A stretch of DNA of 64,000 nucleotides from Terrimonas ginsenosidimutans (GTDB lineage Bacteria; Bacteroidota; Bacteroidia; Chitinophagales; Chitinophagaceae). The stretch lies in assembly GCF_022012415.1 (NCBI RefSeq), contig NZ_JAKLTR010000001.1, positions 62,001 through 126,000 of the forward strand, written 5' to 3'. A program made the position numbers and the translations under genes. Shown here piece after piece: positions 27,261-35,069 of this stretch. Numbering within the stretch: the stretch's first letter is position 1; each line of letters begins with the position of its first letter. The notes below the pieces were generated by a model. That model was not told where the DNA came from. It did no database searches and saw nothing but the letters and a program-made list of their open reading frames with translations.

Positions 27261-27610
27261 ATTCAAACCCGCCGTTCAACATCTCCTGCATCGGGATACG
27301 CAGTATCCGGTGAAGAGCGCCGGGAAGAAAATCGACACGGATCGATCGCAGCTGACCGTGCACTTTCACATTCACCCGCGAGAGTTGCGGCCCATTGAAT
27401 ACGATCAGTCGCTGCTTTTCGAAGAGCTCCGAATCAGGATGACCTATAGAAACCGGATCATTACAATAAAAAAGCAGCGATTGAAAAGGCGAAGGCGGAT
27501 AAGGCGTAACAACTTCATTCAATCCAGGCGGTGATACGGCATCCACCGTCAGAATGTTGGAGACATAATGACTGTAGCGCAGGATGAGGTTTTTGAATGG
27601 TTACTTGCAT
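27261..27610 (-). pseudogene. Truncated, frameshifted AraC-type regulator
   Basis: This matches the sensing half of the AraC regulator at 7285-8112 (TPYPPSPFQSLLFYC, LIVFNGPQLSRVNVKVH, RSIRVDFLPGALHRIL). The intact gene's start is mirrored by ATG at 27610 (MQVTIQKPHPALQS). One extra base near 27570 breaks the frame before the ILTVDA segment. The DNA-binding half is missing: after NGGFE the sequence runs, out of frame, into the TPR fragment. Two lesions make a functional product unlikely. Confidence 0.8.
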
Positions 27611-27715
27611 GAGGTTGTCCGGAAGATAAACCGGCCATTTTCAATTTACTAAAAAAGGCGGAAAACAATCTTATGTAGTTTAGTTAGCGGTGTGTGTTTA
27701 CTGATTGGCGTAGAG

Positions 27716-27817
27716 AAACGCAGCGGGCGCGGCGATACGCGGAGAGCACGGCGAATACAAACTTTTGCAGAGCTGTCTTCGCCGCGTCCGCTGCGTATCG
27801 CGGCGCCCGCCGCGTTT
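27716..27817. terminator. Long imperfect GC-rich hairpin with T-run
   Basis: Two 40-base arms (27716-27755 and 27778-27817) match at 33 positions, with a 22-base loop and TTTTTT at the right end. The shared core is GCGTATCGC-GCGCCCGC. It sits in the ~370-base gap between the chimeric remnant and the GldM-like gene. It is either a terminator or a mobile hairpin repeat. The rest of the gap holds nothing I can name. Confidence 0.55.
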
Positions 27818-27984
27818 TTTATACGCTAGTCAATACTTATTAGTACACGGTAGCTTGAAGAAGAGATCTGGCGGGGGCGTTGATTCGTCTTGCCATAAGA
27901 CTTTCTCCACTTTAACAATTCCACTCATTCACAATCACAATACACCCTTCTCCCAATCGTTCTACCTTTCAAACCATCACCACC

Positions 27985-28875
27985 ATGCAGCTGCGATATA
28001 CCCGGCGCGCCGTTCCGATCGCATTCGTGTGCACAATAATCAGCCTATCTTCTTGCAAGGATCAGGCGCAGGAACAGGCATTCCTGGCTTCACTTGATCA
28101 AACAATTGCACAATCAACCCTGACTTCAGCCTACAAGATGGAATACGAAGTGAATCGTCTCGAAGAGAAAGCTGCGGATCCCTGTACTCAGGTGAAAGCA
28201 GAATACTGGCTGCCCATTGCCAGGAAAGTCGAACGGCTTACCAACGAGCTATCGGCTTCTATCCTGAATCTGAAAGAGGAGCAAACAAACAATGCAAAAA
28301 AGGCGGCATCATTACATGACTCTTTGCGGCATCGTATCCACACTTATCGGGATACGGTGCTCGGACTCCATGAGCAGATCAAACAATACTTCGCCGATCG
28401 GTTTGATGGGCTTGATACAGTTCGGAGTAAACAAGCTGATCTTATCACGCAATTGCGATTGCTCAGAACCGCCACCTCCTCTCAAGTACCGATACTACTA
28501 GTACAGCTCCGTTATGCTATTATGCAGACAGGTGACGGCATCATTAGTTTCTGCGGTGAGAACGTTTCTTGCTGCGGACTCAGGTTTGACTATTACACTG
28601 CCATCATCGGACAAAGCGCTAACATCGTTCTGCCCGGGCAAAAACTGGAGATCACCGCCGGCATCGGAGCCTTCAGCATAGCAGCATCACCAAAGATCAC
28701 GATCAATGGAAAGCTTTGCCAACTGACGGAAGATGGTCTTGTAAGATTTCCGTTGATCGCCCCAGGCAACGCCGGCAAATATAAAGTACCGGTCAGGATC
28801 GACTATGTTGATCCATATGGTAAGCCGCAAACCATTTCGAAGGATCTTATGTACGAAGTGTTTGATAAAAAATAA
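27985..28875 (+). CDS. GldM-like lipoprotein
   Basis: A 296-residue protein with a lipoprotein signal (FVCTIISLSSCKDQ, Cys24). Residues ~30-180 are helical and resemble the N-terminal periplasmic domain of GldM. The C-terminal ~95 residues (GQSANIVLPGQKLEITAGIGAFS...KITINGK...GKYKVPVRIDY...) match a GldM Ig-like domain. True GldM is longer, has an inner-membrane helix and drives T9SS and gliding with GldL. This one is lipid-anchored and has only one Ig-like domain, so it is a side paralogue. A second copy follows 25 bases later. Confidence 0.65.
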   Translation: MQLRYTRRAVPIAFVCTIISLSSCKDQAQEQAFLASLDQTIAQSTLTSAYKMEYEVNRLEEKAADPCTQVKAEYWLPIARKVERLTNELSASILNLKEEQTNNAKKAASLHDSLRHRIHTYRDTVLGLHEQIKQYFADRFDGLDTVRSKQADLITQLRLLRTATSSQVPILLVQLRYAIMQTGDGIISFCGENVSCCGLRFDYYTAIIGQSANIVLPGQKLEITAGIGAFSIAASPKITINGKLCQLTEDGLVRFPLIAPGNAGKYKVPVRIDYVDPYGKPQTISKDLMYEVFDKK

Positions 28876-28900
28876 AGAAACGCAAACCATCGACCAAATT

Positions 28901-29830
28901 ATGAGTTGGAAAAAAATAGGCGGCACATTGTTAATACTGCCATGCTTGTTTGCCTGCAAGAATAACAATCCTTCATCAGATAATGTATTAACGATCGCCA
29001 ATGACGGGCTTCTCCAATCGATCACTTCTGCCAAACAGTCCACCGAAAACGTACTTCTTGCCTTACAGGAAAAGAAGGCCGATCCACTGACTGCCCCCAA
29101 GGCAAATGTAGTGGAGCCAAAGGCTCTGGCTGTGGATGATCAGGCAAACGATCTCGTGAGCAGAATAGAAAAGATCAAAGATCAATTATGGCAGGAACGG
29201 AATAGCCACAACGTCAGCGAAAAGATCCTCCAGCAAACAGCCGGTTTGCCCGACTTATTCTTCTCCTTTCGTAATACTATTTTGCTGAACAATCCTGATT
29301 TCATCAATCAAGTAGACAGCATGCCACCCCTCTTTGCTGAACACTTCGATCAGCGGATCATAAAGGGAGAGTCTATCAACAAGCTGTTGTTTGAATCCAT
29401 CTCTCCATCAGAAGCCATCTTGATACTTAGCCGATTTCAATTGAACATCCGGGAGCTGGCACTCAAAAGTGCTGTTATCATGTTGCAAGGCACCCACCGT
29501 GTGGCATTGATCTGTACGTTTGTTAGTCCAATGATCGCGCAAAGCCATCAGGTACTCAAACCGAATGGGCAATTAACTATTGAATTAGCATTGGGAGAGA
29601 TCAGGTATAGAGGATTACAACAGGTAAAAATGAATGGAAAGGAACTCTCGCTGAATGAAACGGGTACGTATAAAGCCAGGTTCACCGCTCCTTCAATCGC
29701 AGGAAAATACAAGATACCGGTTGTAGCTTCCTTTACAGACCAGGATGGAAAAGAGCAGACGATCCAGAAAGACATTACCTATGAAGTGATGAGCTGCGAA
29801 GTCAGCAACATCAAAGAACAAAAAGAGTAG
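28901..29830 (+). CDS. Second GldM-like lipoprotein
   Basis: A 309-residue protein started at MSWKKIGGTL, with a lipoprotein signal (LLILPCLFACKN, Cys19). The longer frame begins inside the preceding gene. The N-terminal domain keeps the GldM-type NDGLLQSI...ALQEKKADPLTAPKA...LVSRIEKIKDQL pattern. The C-terminal part has the same Ig-like domain as its neighbour (ALGEIRYRG, VKMNGKELSL, AGKYKIPVVASF). It is a tandem paralogue of the preceding gene, probably made from the same mRNA. A link to the T9SS machine is inferred. Confidence 0.65.
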   Translation: MSWKKIGGTLLILPCLFACKNNNPSSDNVLTIANDGLLQSITSAKQSTENVLLALQEKKADPLTAPKANVVEPKALAVDDQANDLVSRIEKIKDQLWQERNSHNVSEKILQQTAGLPDLFFSFRNTILLNNPDFINQVDSMPPLFAEHFDQRIIKGESINKLLFESISPSEAILILSRFQLNIRELALKSAVIMLQGTHRVALICTFVSPMIAQSHQVLKPNGQLTIELALGEIRYRGLQQVKMNGKELSLNETGTYKARFTAPSIAGKYKIPVVASFTDQDGKEQTIQKDITYEVMSCEVSNIKEQKE

Positions 29831-29888
29831 TTGTTGCAAGCTGTCAACCATCCCGGTATTCAGTAATATTGCAGACAAACTCACTCGC

Positions 29889-32429
29889 ATGCGAAAATAC
29901 CTGATTGGCTTCATCACGTTCATCACCACAGCTACCTCCGCATTTTCCCAGCAGATCACCACCGGTGTTTCCAGTGAATTAGCCATCTACCGCCGCGCGG
30001 AAATTTCCGCCATCGGGTACCAACTTCATTTCAATATACCCGCCGTAAAAAAGGAGAATATTCTCGCAGACGAAACCATCCGTTTTACGCTGAAGTCCAA
30101 TAATAAACCACTACAGCTCGACTTCAAACAATCCGCTGAGAAAATCCGGTCCCTGTCCGTCAATGGTAAACAGTTTACACCACGCTCACAGCAGGAACAT
30201 ATTATCATTCCCGCAGCACAGCTAAAAAAAGGTAATAACACTATTGAGATCTCCTTCATCGCCGGAGATGCCGCACTCAACCGGAATAACGATTATCTCT
30301 ACGCGCTGCTGGTACCGGATCGCGCGCGGACAGTATTCCCTTGTTTCGACCAGCCAGACCTGAAAGCAAAATTTTCCCTGACACTGACTGTGCCAACCGG
30401 TTGGAGAGGACTTGGGAACGGTGCATTGATCGATAGCAATCAAAGCGGCACACAAACAACCTTTCGCTTTAAAGAATCAGATTTATTACCAACCTATCTG
30501 TTCTCCTTCACCGCGGGTAAATTTAATCGCGCAGCGCAACAAACAGGAAAATCTGTCGCAGAATTATTATACCGCGAAACTGACCCGGGAACCAATATCG
30601 ATTCCATCTTCCAGGCGCATACATCCGCCCTCAGATTCCTCGAAGAATGGACAGCCATCCTTTATCCTTTTCAAAAGATCGGCTTTGCAGCCATCCCTGA
30701 TTTCCAGTATGGCGGCATGGAACACCCGGGTGCCGTACTCTATAAAGCATCCAGCTTATTTCTAAAAGAACCAACCAAAGACCAACTGCTGTCCCGTCAA
30801 ACACTCATCGCACATGAAACAGCCCACATGTGGTTTGGTGATCTCGTAACGATGCAGTGGTTCAATGACGTCTGGATGAAAGAAGTGTTTGCCAACTTCA
30901 TGGCCGATAAAGTGGTGGAGCAACGATTAGGCACCGAAGCCTTTCAGCTCAAATTTGTGCAGGATCATTATCCGGCTGCTTATGGTGTGGATCGCACATC
31001 AGGAGCCAATCCTATTCGTCAGCAACTGGAAAATCTGCAGGAAGCCGGCAGCATGTACGGAAGCATCATCTATCACAAAGCACCGATCATGATGCGCCAG
31101 TTGGAAGCGCGGATGGGTAAGAACAATTTTCAAAAAGGCATACGCGAATATTTGAAGACTTATGCGAATGGCAATGCAACATGGAATGAACTGATAAAGA
31201 TACTCGCTAAATATTCAAAAGAAGACCTGTATGACTGGAACAGGGTATGGGTCAACGAGCCGGGCCGCCCGGTCTTCGACTATACCATCAAATACAACGG
31301 CAACAAAATAGCGGAACTGGCAATGACGCAACACCCGGAAAGAGGATCGGCGCGCATCTGGCCGCAGATCGTAACCTTAACACTGGTGTATGCGGACAGC
31401 CTTCACACCGTGCAGGTAAACATGAATAAGGCAAGCCTGCAAATCCAGGAGCTAACAGGACTGGAGAAACCAAACTGGATTCTCTTCAATGCCGATGGAA
31501 TGGGCTACGGACTTTTCCCGGTCGATAGCCAGGGACGGCAAAAACTATGGCAGCTGACAAGTCCCGTAAGCCGCGCAGCGGCAGCCATCAACCTCTATGA
31601 AAATGTGCTGGCAGGAAGAGCTATGTCTCCATCTGAATTCATCAACTTACTGGCAGAAGGATTGCCGTTGGAAAAAGAAGAAACTAACCTGAGATTACTG
31701 ACCAGTTACCTCGGAAACCTGTACTGGAACTTTACCGCGCCGGACAAGCGTACTGCCATCGCTCCGCAACTGGAAGAGGCGCTGTGGACGGCCATGCAGG
31801 CACAAACTAACCCCGGTAGCAAGAAGGTACTCTTCAGAGCGTATCAACAGATAGGAGTAACCCAAAGCGCGTTAGGGCGCTTGTACGAGATCTGGCAAAC
31901 ACAACAACCACCTTCAGGATTGCGCCTCGCAGAGGACGATTACATTTCATTGGCATTGGCGATCGCCTTGAAAAATGATACAGCAACTTCTGTACTGATC
32001 CGGCAACGTGAACGCCTGCAGGATGAAGACAAAAAAGCGCGGCTCAGCTTTTTGATGCCGGCCTTATCCTCGGAACCAGCCCGCCGGGATAGTATGCTGA
32101 CTTACCTCGTGAATCATCCCAATGAAGCCAAAGAATCCTGGACCGCCACCGCTCTCGGATACCTGCATCATCCATTGCGTCAACACACAGCAGCGAAGTA
32201 TTTGCCCAAAAGCCTGGAAGTACTGGAAGAGATCCAACGCAAGGGCGATATCTTTTTTCCGCAGGACTGGCTCAGTGCCATTTTCGGTGCCTATCAAACT
32301 CCGGAAGCATGGAAAGTGGTAGAGCAATTCTTACAGCATCACCCGGCATATAATCCGCGACTCAAAGCAAAGATTGAGCAGGCAACGGATAACCTGTTTC
32401 GGGCGCAGGGGCTTATACCGAAGCAGTGA
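29889..32429 (+). CDS. Secreted M1-family aminopeptidase
   Basis: An 846-residue metallopeptidase with a signal peptide (TTATSAFSQQ). The zinc site is HETAH (309-313) with Glu332 (WMKEVFANF) as third ligand. The substrate-binding loop reads YGGMEHPGAV (274-283) where the family usually has GxMEN, so the residue contacting the free N-terminus is changed to His. Domain order is the usual one: N-terminal saddle, catalytic domain, then a helical C-terminus (~530-846). It removes N-terminal residues from peptides in the periplasm or outside. Confidence 0.9.
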   Translation: MRKYLIGFITFITTATSAFSQQITTGVSSELAIYRRAEISAIGYQLHFNIPAVKKENILADETIRFTLKSNNKPLQLDFKQSAEKIRSLSVNGKQFTPRSQQEHIIIPAAQLKKGNNTIEISFIAGDAALNRNNDYLYALLVPDRARTVFPCFDQPDLKAKFSLTLTVPTGWRGLGNGALIDSNQSGTQTTFRFKESDLLPTYLFSFTAGKFNRAAQQTGKSVAELLYRETDPGTNIDSIFQAHTSALRFLEEWTAILYPFQKIGFAAIPDFQYGGMEHPGAVLYKASSLFLKEPTKDQLLSRQTLIAHETAHMWFGDLVTMQWFNDVWMKEVFANFMADKVVEQRLGTEAFQLKFVQDHYPAAYGVDRTSGANPIRQQLENLQEAGSMYGSIIYHKAPIMMRQLEARMGKNNFQKGIREYLKTYANGNATWNELIKILAKYSKEDLYDWNRVWVNEPGRPVFDYTIKYNGNKIAELAMTQHPERGSARIWPQIVTLTLVYADSLHTVQVNMNKASLQIQELTGLEKPNWILFNADGMGYGLFPVDSQGRQKLWQLTSPVSRAAAAINLYENVLAGRAMSPSEFINLLAEGLPLEKEETNLRLLTSYLGNLYWNFTAPDKRTAIAPQLEEALWTAMQAQTNPGSKKVLFRAYQQIGVTQSALGRLYEIWQTQQPPSGLRLAEDDYISLALAIALKNDTATSVLIRQRERLQDEDKKARLSFLMPALSSEPARRDSMLTYLVNHPNEAKESWTATALGYLHHPLRQHTAAKYLPKSLEVLEEIQRKGDIFFPQDWLSAIFGAYQTPEAWKVVEQFLQHHPAYNPRLKAKIEQATDNLFRAQGLIPKQ

Positions 32430-32457
32430 GAGCCAATGTCGTTAAGATCTTGCGTAG

Positions 32458-32504
32458 TTGTATCGCAACGAACACAGCGGGTCGCTACGTTCGCTGCGAT
32501 ACAA
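32458..32504. terminator. Hairpin after the aminopeptidase gene
   Basis: TTGTATCGCAACGAAC (32458-32473) and GTTCGCTGCGATACAA (32489-32504) pair at 15 of 16 positions around a 15-base loop that can itself pair (AGCG/CGCT). There is no T-run. Likely a terminator or 3'-end structure. Confidence 0.5.
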
Positions 32505-32654
32505 TAACCAGGGCACAATGATTCCACTGATCGTTTTAACTTTCGTTGTTCGATTCTCACCGTTTTCAAACAGCCGTCATCCCAATCGCCCTAAGCCATC
32601 GCCCAACCAGCACCGGCCAGTCCGCAATAAGAAGCTCATTAAAATTGGGGATGT

Positions 32655-32873
32655 TCATTGCTGTTTTATGCAGCCGAACGCATGTCCGCCTTCATCGTAA
32701 ATATGATATTCTGTCGGAACATTAGCTTTCTTCAGCGCAATATAATAACGCAGCGAATGTTGAATAGTATCCACCAGATCATTACCGGCTTGCAAAATGA
32801 ACATGGGCGGCGTGTGCTTATCAACAGGCAACGTGCGATTGAGCCCGTATGGGCCGCTTACATGAAAGCTCAT
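32655..32873 (-). pseudogene. C-terminal remnant of an alpha/beta-hydrolase (esterase) gene
   Basis: About 72 residues end a typical alpha/beta-hydrolase: TPPMFILQAGNDLVDTIQHS holds the usual catalytic-Asp strand, and YDEGGHAFG holds the catalytic His. No nucleophile Ser (GxSxG) or upstream half exists here. The frame is broken by stops just upstream, and a plus-strand gene starts close by. It is a decayed fragment. Confidence 0.65.
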
Positions 32874-32939
32874 ATGCTCTGGAAAAACAGGTCGAACGTA
32901 TATTCCTCACTACCTTTACCAAACTTAATCCCCAAACAC

Positions 32940-33362
32940 ATGAAAAACATGTCCCGCTTTTTACTCATCCTTCTCACCAACTTACTTATCCTGCAGGTCA
33001 TCAATGCGCAACAGCCCGCGGCCTCCACCAGAATGATCCGCATTGCCGAGCTCGAGATCATCCCGCAATACCTCACTGAATACAAAAAAATCTTGCAGGA
33101 AGAAGCTGCCGCGGCTATCGCTAAAGAACCCGGCGTCGTCGCCATCTTTCCCATGGCAGAAGCGGAACACCCGACGAAGATCCGCATACTCGAGATTTAC
33201 GCCGACAAAGCAGCTTATGAAGCACATCTAAAGACGCCACACTTCCTGCACTATAAAACAACCACCACAAAGATGGTTGCATCCTTAAAGCTCGTGGAGA
33301 TGGATTGCCTGGACTCCGCAACTATGGCACAGCTGTTCAAAAAAATGCCATCAGGTCAATGA
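32940..33362 (+). CDS. Secreted antibiotic-biosynthesis-monooxygenase (ABM) domain protein
   Basis: A 140-residue protein started at MKNMSRFLLIL, with a signal peptide ending INAQQ. The body is one ABM-type ferredoxin-like domain (IRIAELEIIPQYLTEYKKIL...EPGVVAIFPMAE...ILEIYADKAAYEAHLKTPHF). The domain includes quinone and heme-acting monooxygenases and many unassigned members, and no substrate can be read. A longer frame running back to 32658 overlaps the esterase remnant and lacks any sensible N-terminus. Confidence 0.8.
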   Translation: MKNMSRFLLILLTNLLILQVINAQQPAASTRMIRIAELEIIPQYLTEYKKILQEEAAAAIAKEPGVVAIFPMAEAEHPTKIRILEIYADKAAYEAHLKTPHFLHYKTTTTKMVASLKLVEMDCLDSATMAQLFKKMPSGQ

Positions 33363-33734
33363 TGACAGGCAAATACGAACGCAAAATACATCCCGATCAA
33401 TTGATCCATGCAAACGCCTGAAGCAGCCGCTTCAAAATCTGACGCAAAAATAGCCATTGATCCGCAGACAGTCAATGGCGAAGGCGGCTACAGACAGCGA
33501 TTTTAGAAACATATAAATGGCAGTTCAGCAGTTATGAGCGAAGTGTCCGGAAATAAATTCTGATGAATTAGCAGCAAGCTCCTTCCACGGTTGAAAGACA
33601 AATACTTCGTACTGGCTTTTGCAACCAGGTCAGGAAATTAATGCTCCTGTTAACTAATGCAAATTCGGTAAACTGTTTTTTGCTATCCCCCTTCAAATAC
33701 ACTAATTTACTCATCTCTCAACCTATTCAACACC
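33363..33734. other. Intergenic region with possible promoter for the polysaccharide genes
   Basis: No gene is seen. TTTG at 33679-33682 is followed after 20 bases by TAATTTAC at 33703-33710. This is close to the Bacteroidota -33 TTTG / -7 TAnnTTTG pair and 24 bases before the start at 33735. A small TGAAGC/GCTTCA hairpin occurs near 33418. The rest is unremarkable. Confidence 0.35.
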
Positions 33735-35069
33735 ATGTCAAAACTGCTGCGTATCCTGCTCGCACTATTTACCGGTTTGACAATCGTATCAGTTGTATTC
33801 CTTTTCATCATCAGAAGGGACGGAACCGCTACCACCATGCAGCCAAAAAAAGTATTCATTCTTCGCAATGGCAAAAAATTTACCCTTTACCGCAACGGTC
33901 ATCCGTTCTTCATAAAAGGCGCTGCCGGCACCGGACATCTCGCACGCCTGAGCCAGGCCGGCGGCAACACCCTCCGCACCTGGGATACCACTCACCTGCA
34001 ACAGATCCTCGATGACGCCGCCGCTAACAACATTGCTGTCATCGCGGGCCTCTCACTTCCCTTCAGTTTCACGCATTCCTTTTATGACAACACCTCGCTC
34101 GTCACCGCACAATTCAATGCCTATCGGGACGTGATCAGGAAATACCGCTCTCATCCGGCCCTGCTCATGTGGTCGCTCGGCAATGAAGTCGACTTCCCCT
34201 ACAGCTATCACTTCCGCCGTTTTTATAAGGTGTATAATGAACTGCTCGATATGATCCACCAGGAAGATCCGGATCACCCCGTATCCACCGCGATCATCAA
34301 TGTAGATCGCCGCAACATTCTCAATATAAAAATGAAGGTCCCGGACCTCGATCTCATCACCCTCAACACCTTCGGAAAACTCTCTCAAATAGATCGGACA
34401 CTGAGCGAACTCACCTGGTGCTGGAACGGTCCATTCCTTATTTCCGAATGGGGAACCAACGGCCCCTGGGAAGCTGAATATACGGTCTGGGGTGCACCCA
34501 TTGAAACCACCTCCACCAACAAAGCCCAACAATATCTCGAGCGCTCCGCTATGCTGCCCGTAAATAGCCCAAGGTTTTTAGGGGCCTGCTGTTTTTTCTG
34601 GGGACAAAAACAGGAGTCCACGCATACCTGGTACAGTTTGTTTTCCGAAGATGGCAAAGCTTCCGAAACAGTGAACGTCCTGCAACAGATCTGGACAGGT
34701 ACCACCCCAACTCACCATGCACCATCCGTGAAATATATGCTGCTCAATGGCAAAGGCGCGCAGAATAATATCTTGCTGCAGTCAGATGGCAGTTACACAG
34801 CCGAACTGTTGATGGATGAATCACAGCAACCCGATTCCACCACCGTATCCTGGGAGATCCTTGCGGAAGACTGGGTACGCAAAGATCCCAGTGAACTAAA
34901 CTTGAACAAACCGGCAACGATCAATGCACAACGATCTGCGGATGCCACTAATAAATGGCTGTTCCGGGCACCAAAGCAAGAGGGTCCGTATCGTATTTTC
35001 GTAACCGTATTCGATAACAAAGGGTATTTCTCCACCGCCAATACTCCTTTTTATGTCGTCGAAAAATGA
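33735..35069 (+). CDS. GH2-like TIM-barrel glycoside hydrolase, membrane-anchored
   Basis: A 444-residue protein with an N-terminal hydrophobic anchor (~5-27) that leaves the body in the periplasm. The TIM-barrel part (~40-320) resembles the catalytic domain of GH2 enzymes: acid/base Glu151 in MWSLGNEVDF and nucleophile Glu238 in LISEWGTNGPW. The C-terminal ~110 residues look like a beta-sandwich. It probably cuts or trims a beta-linked glycan. The stop overlaps the start of the next gene (ATGA), so it is made together with the GT2 fusion protein, likely acting on that enzyme's product. Confidence 0.78.
   Translation: MSKLLRILLALFTGLTIVSVVFLFIIRRDGTATTMQPKKVFILRNGKKFTLYRNGHPFFIKGAAGTGHLARLSQAGGNTLRTWDTTHLQQILDDAAANNIAVIAGLSLPFSFTHSFYDNTSLVTAQFNAYRDVIRKYRSHPALLMWSLGNEVDFPYSYHFRRFYKVYNELLDMIHQEDPDHPVSTAIINVDRRNILNIKMKVPDLDLITLNTFGKLSQIDRTLSELTWCWNGPFLISEWGTNGPWEAEYTVWGAPIETTSTNKAQQYLERSAMLPVNSPRFLGACCFFWGQKQESTHTWYSLFSEDGKASETVNVLQQIWTGTTPTHHAPSVKYMLLNGKGAQNNILLQSDGSYTAELLMDESQQPDSTTVSWEILAEDWVRKDPSELNLNKPATINAQRSADATNKWLFRAPKQEGPYRIFVTVFDNKGYFSTANTPFYVVEK

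Noticed and set aside
26943-27266. Functional 107-residue TPR protein
   Set aside because: Begins with TTG at a rearrangement junction and lacks the export signal and two thirds of the intact relative.
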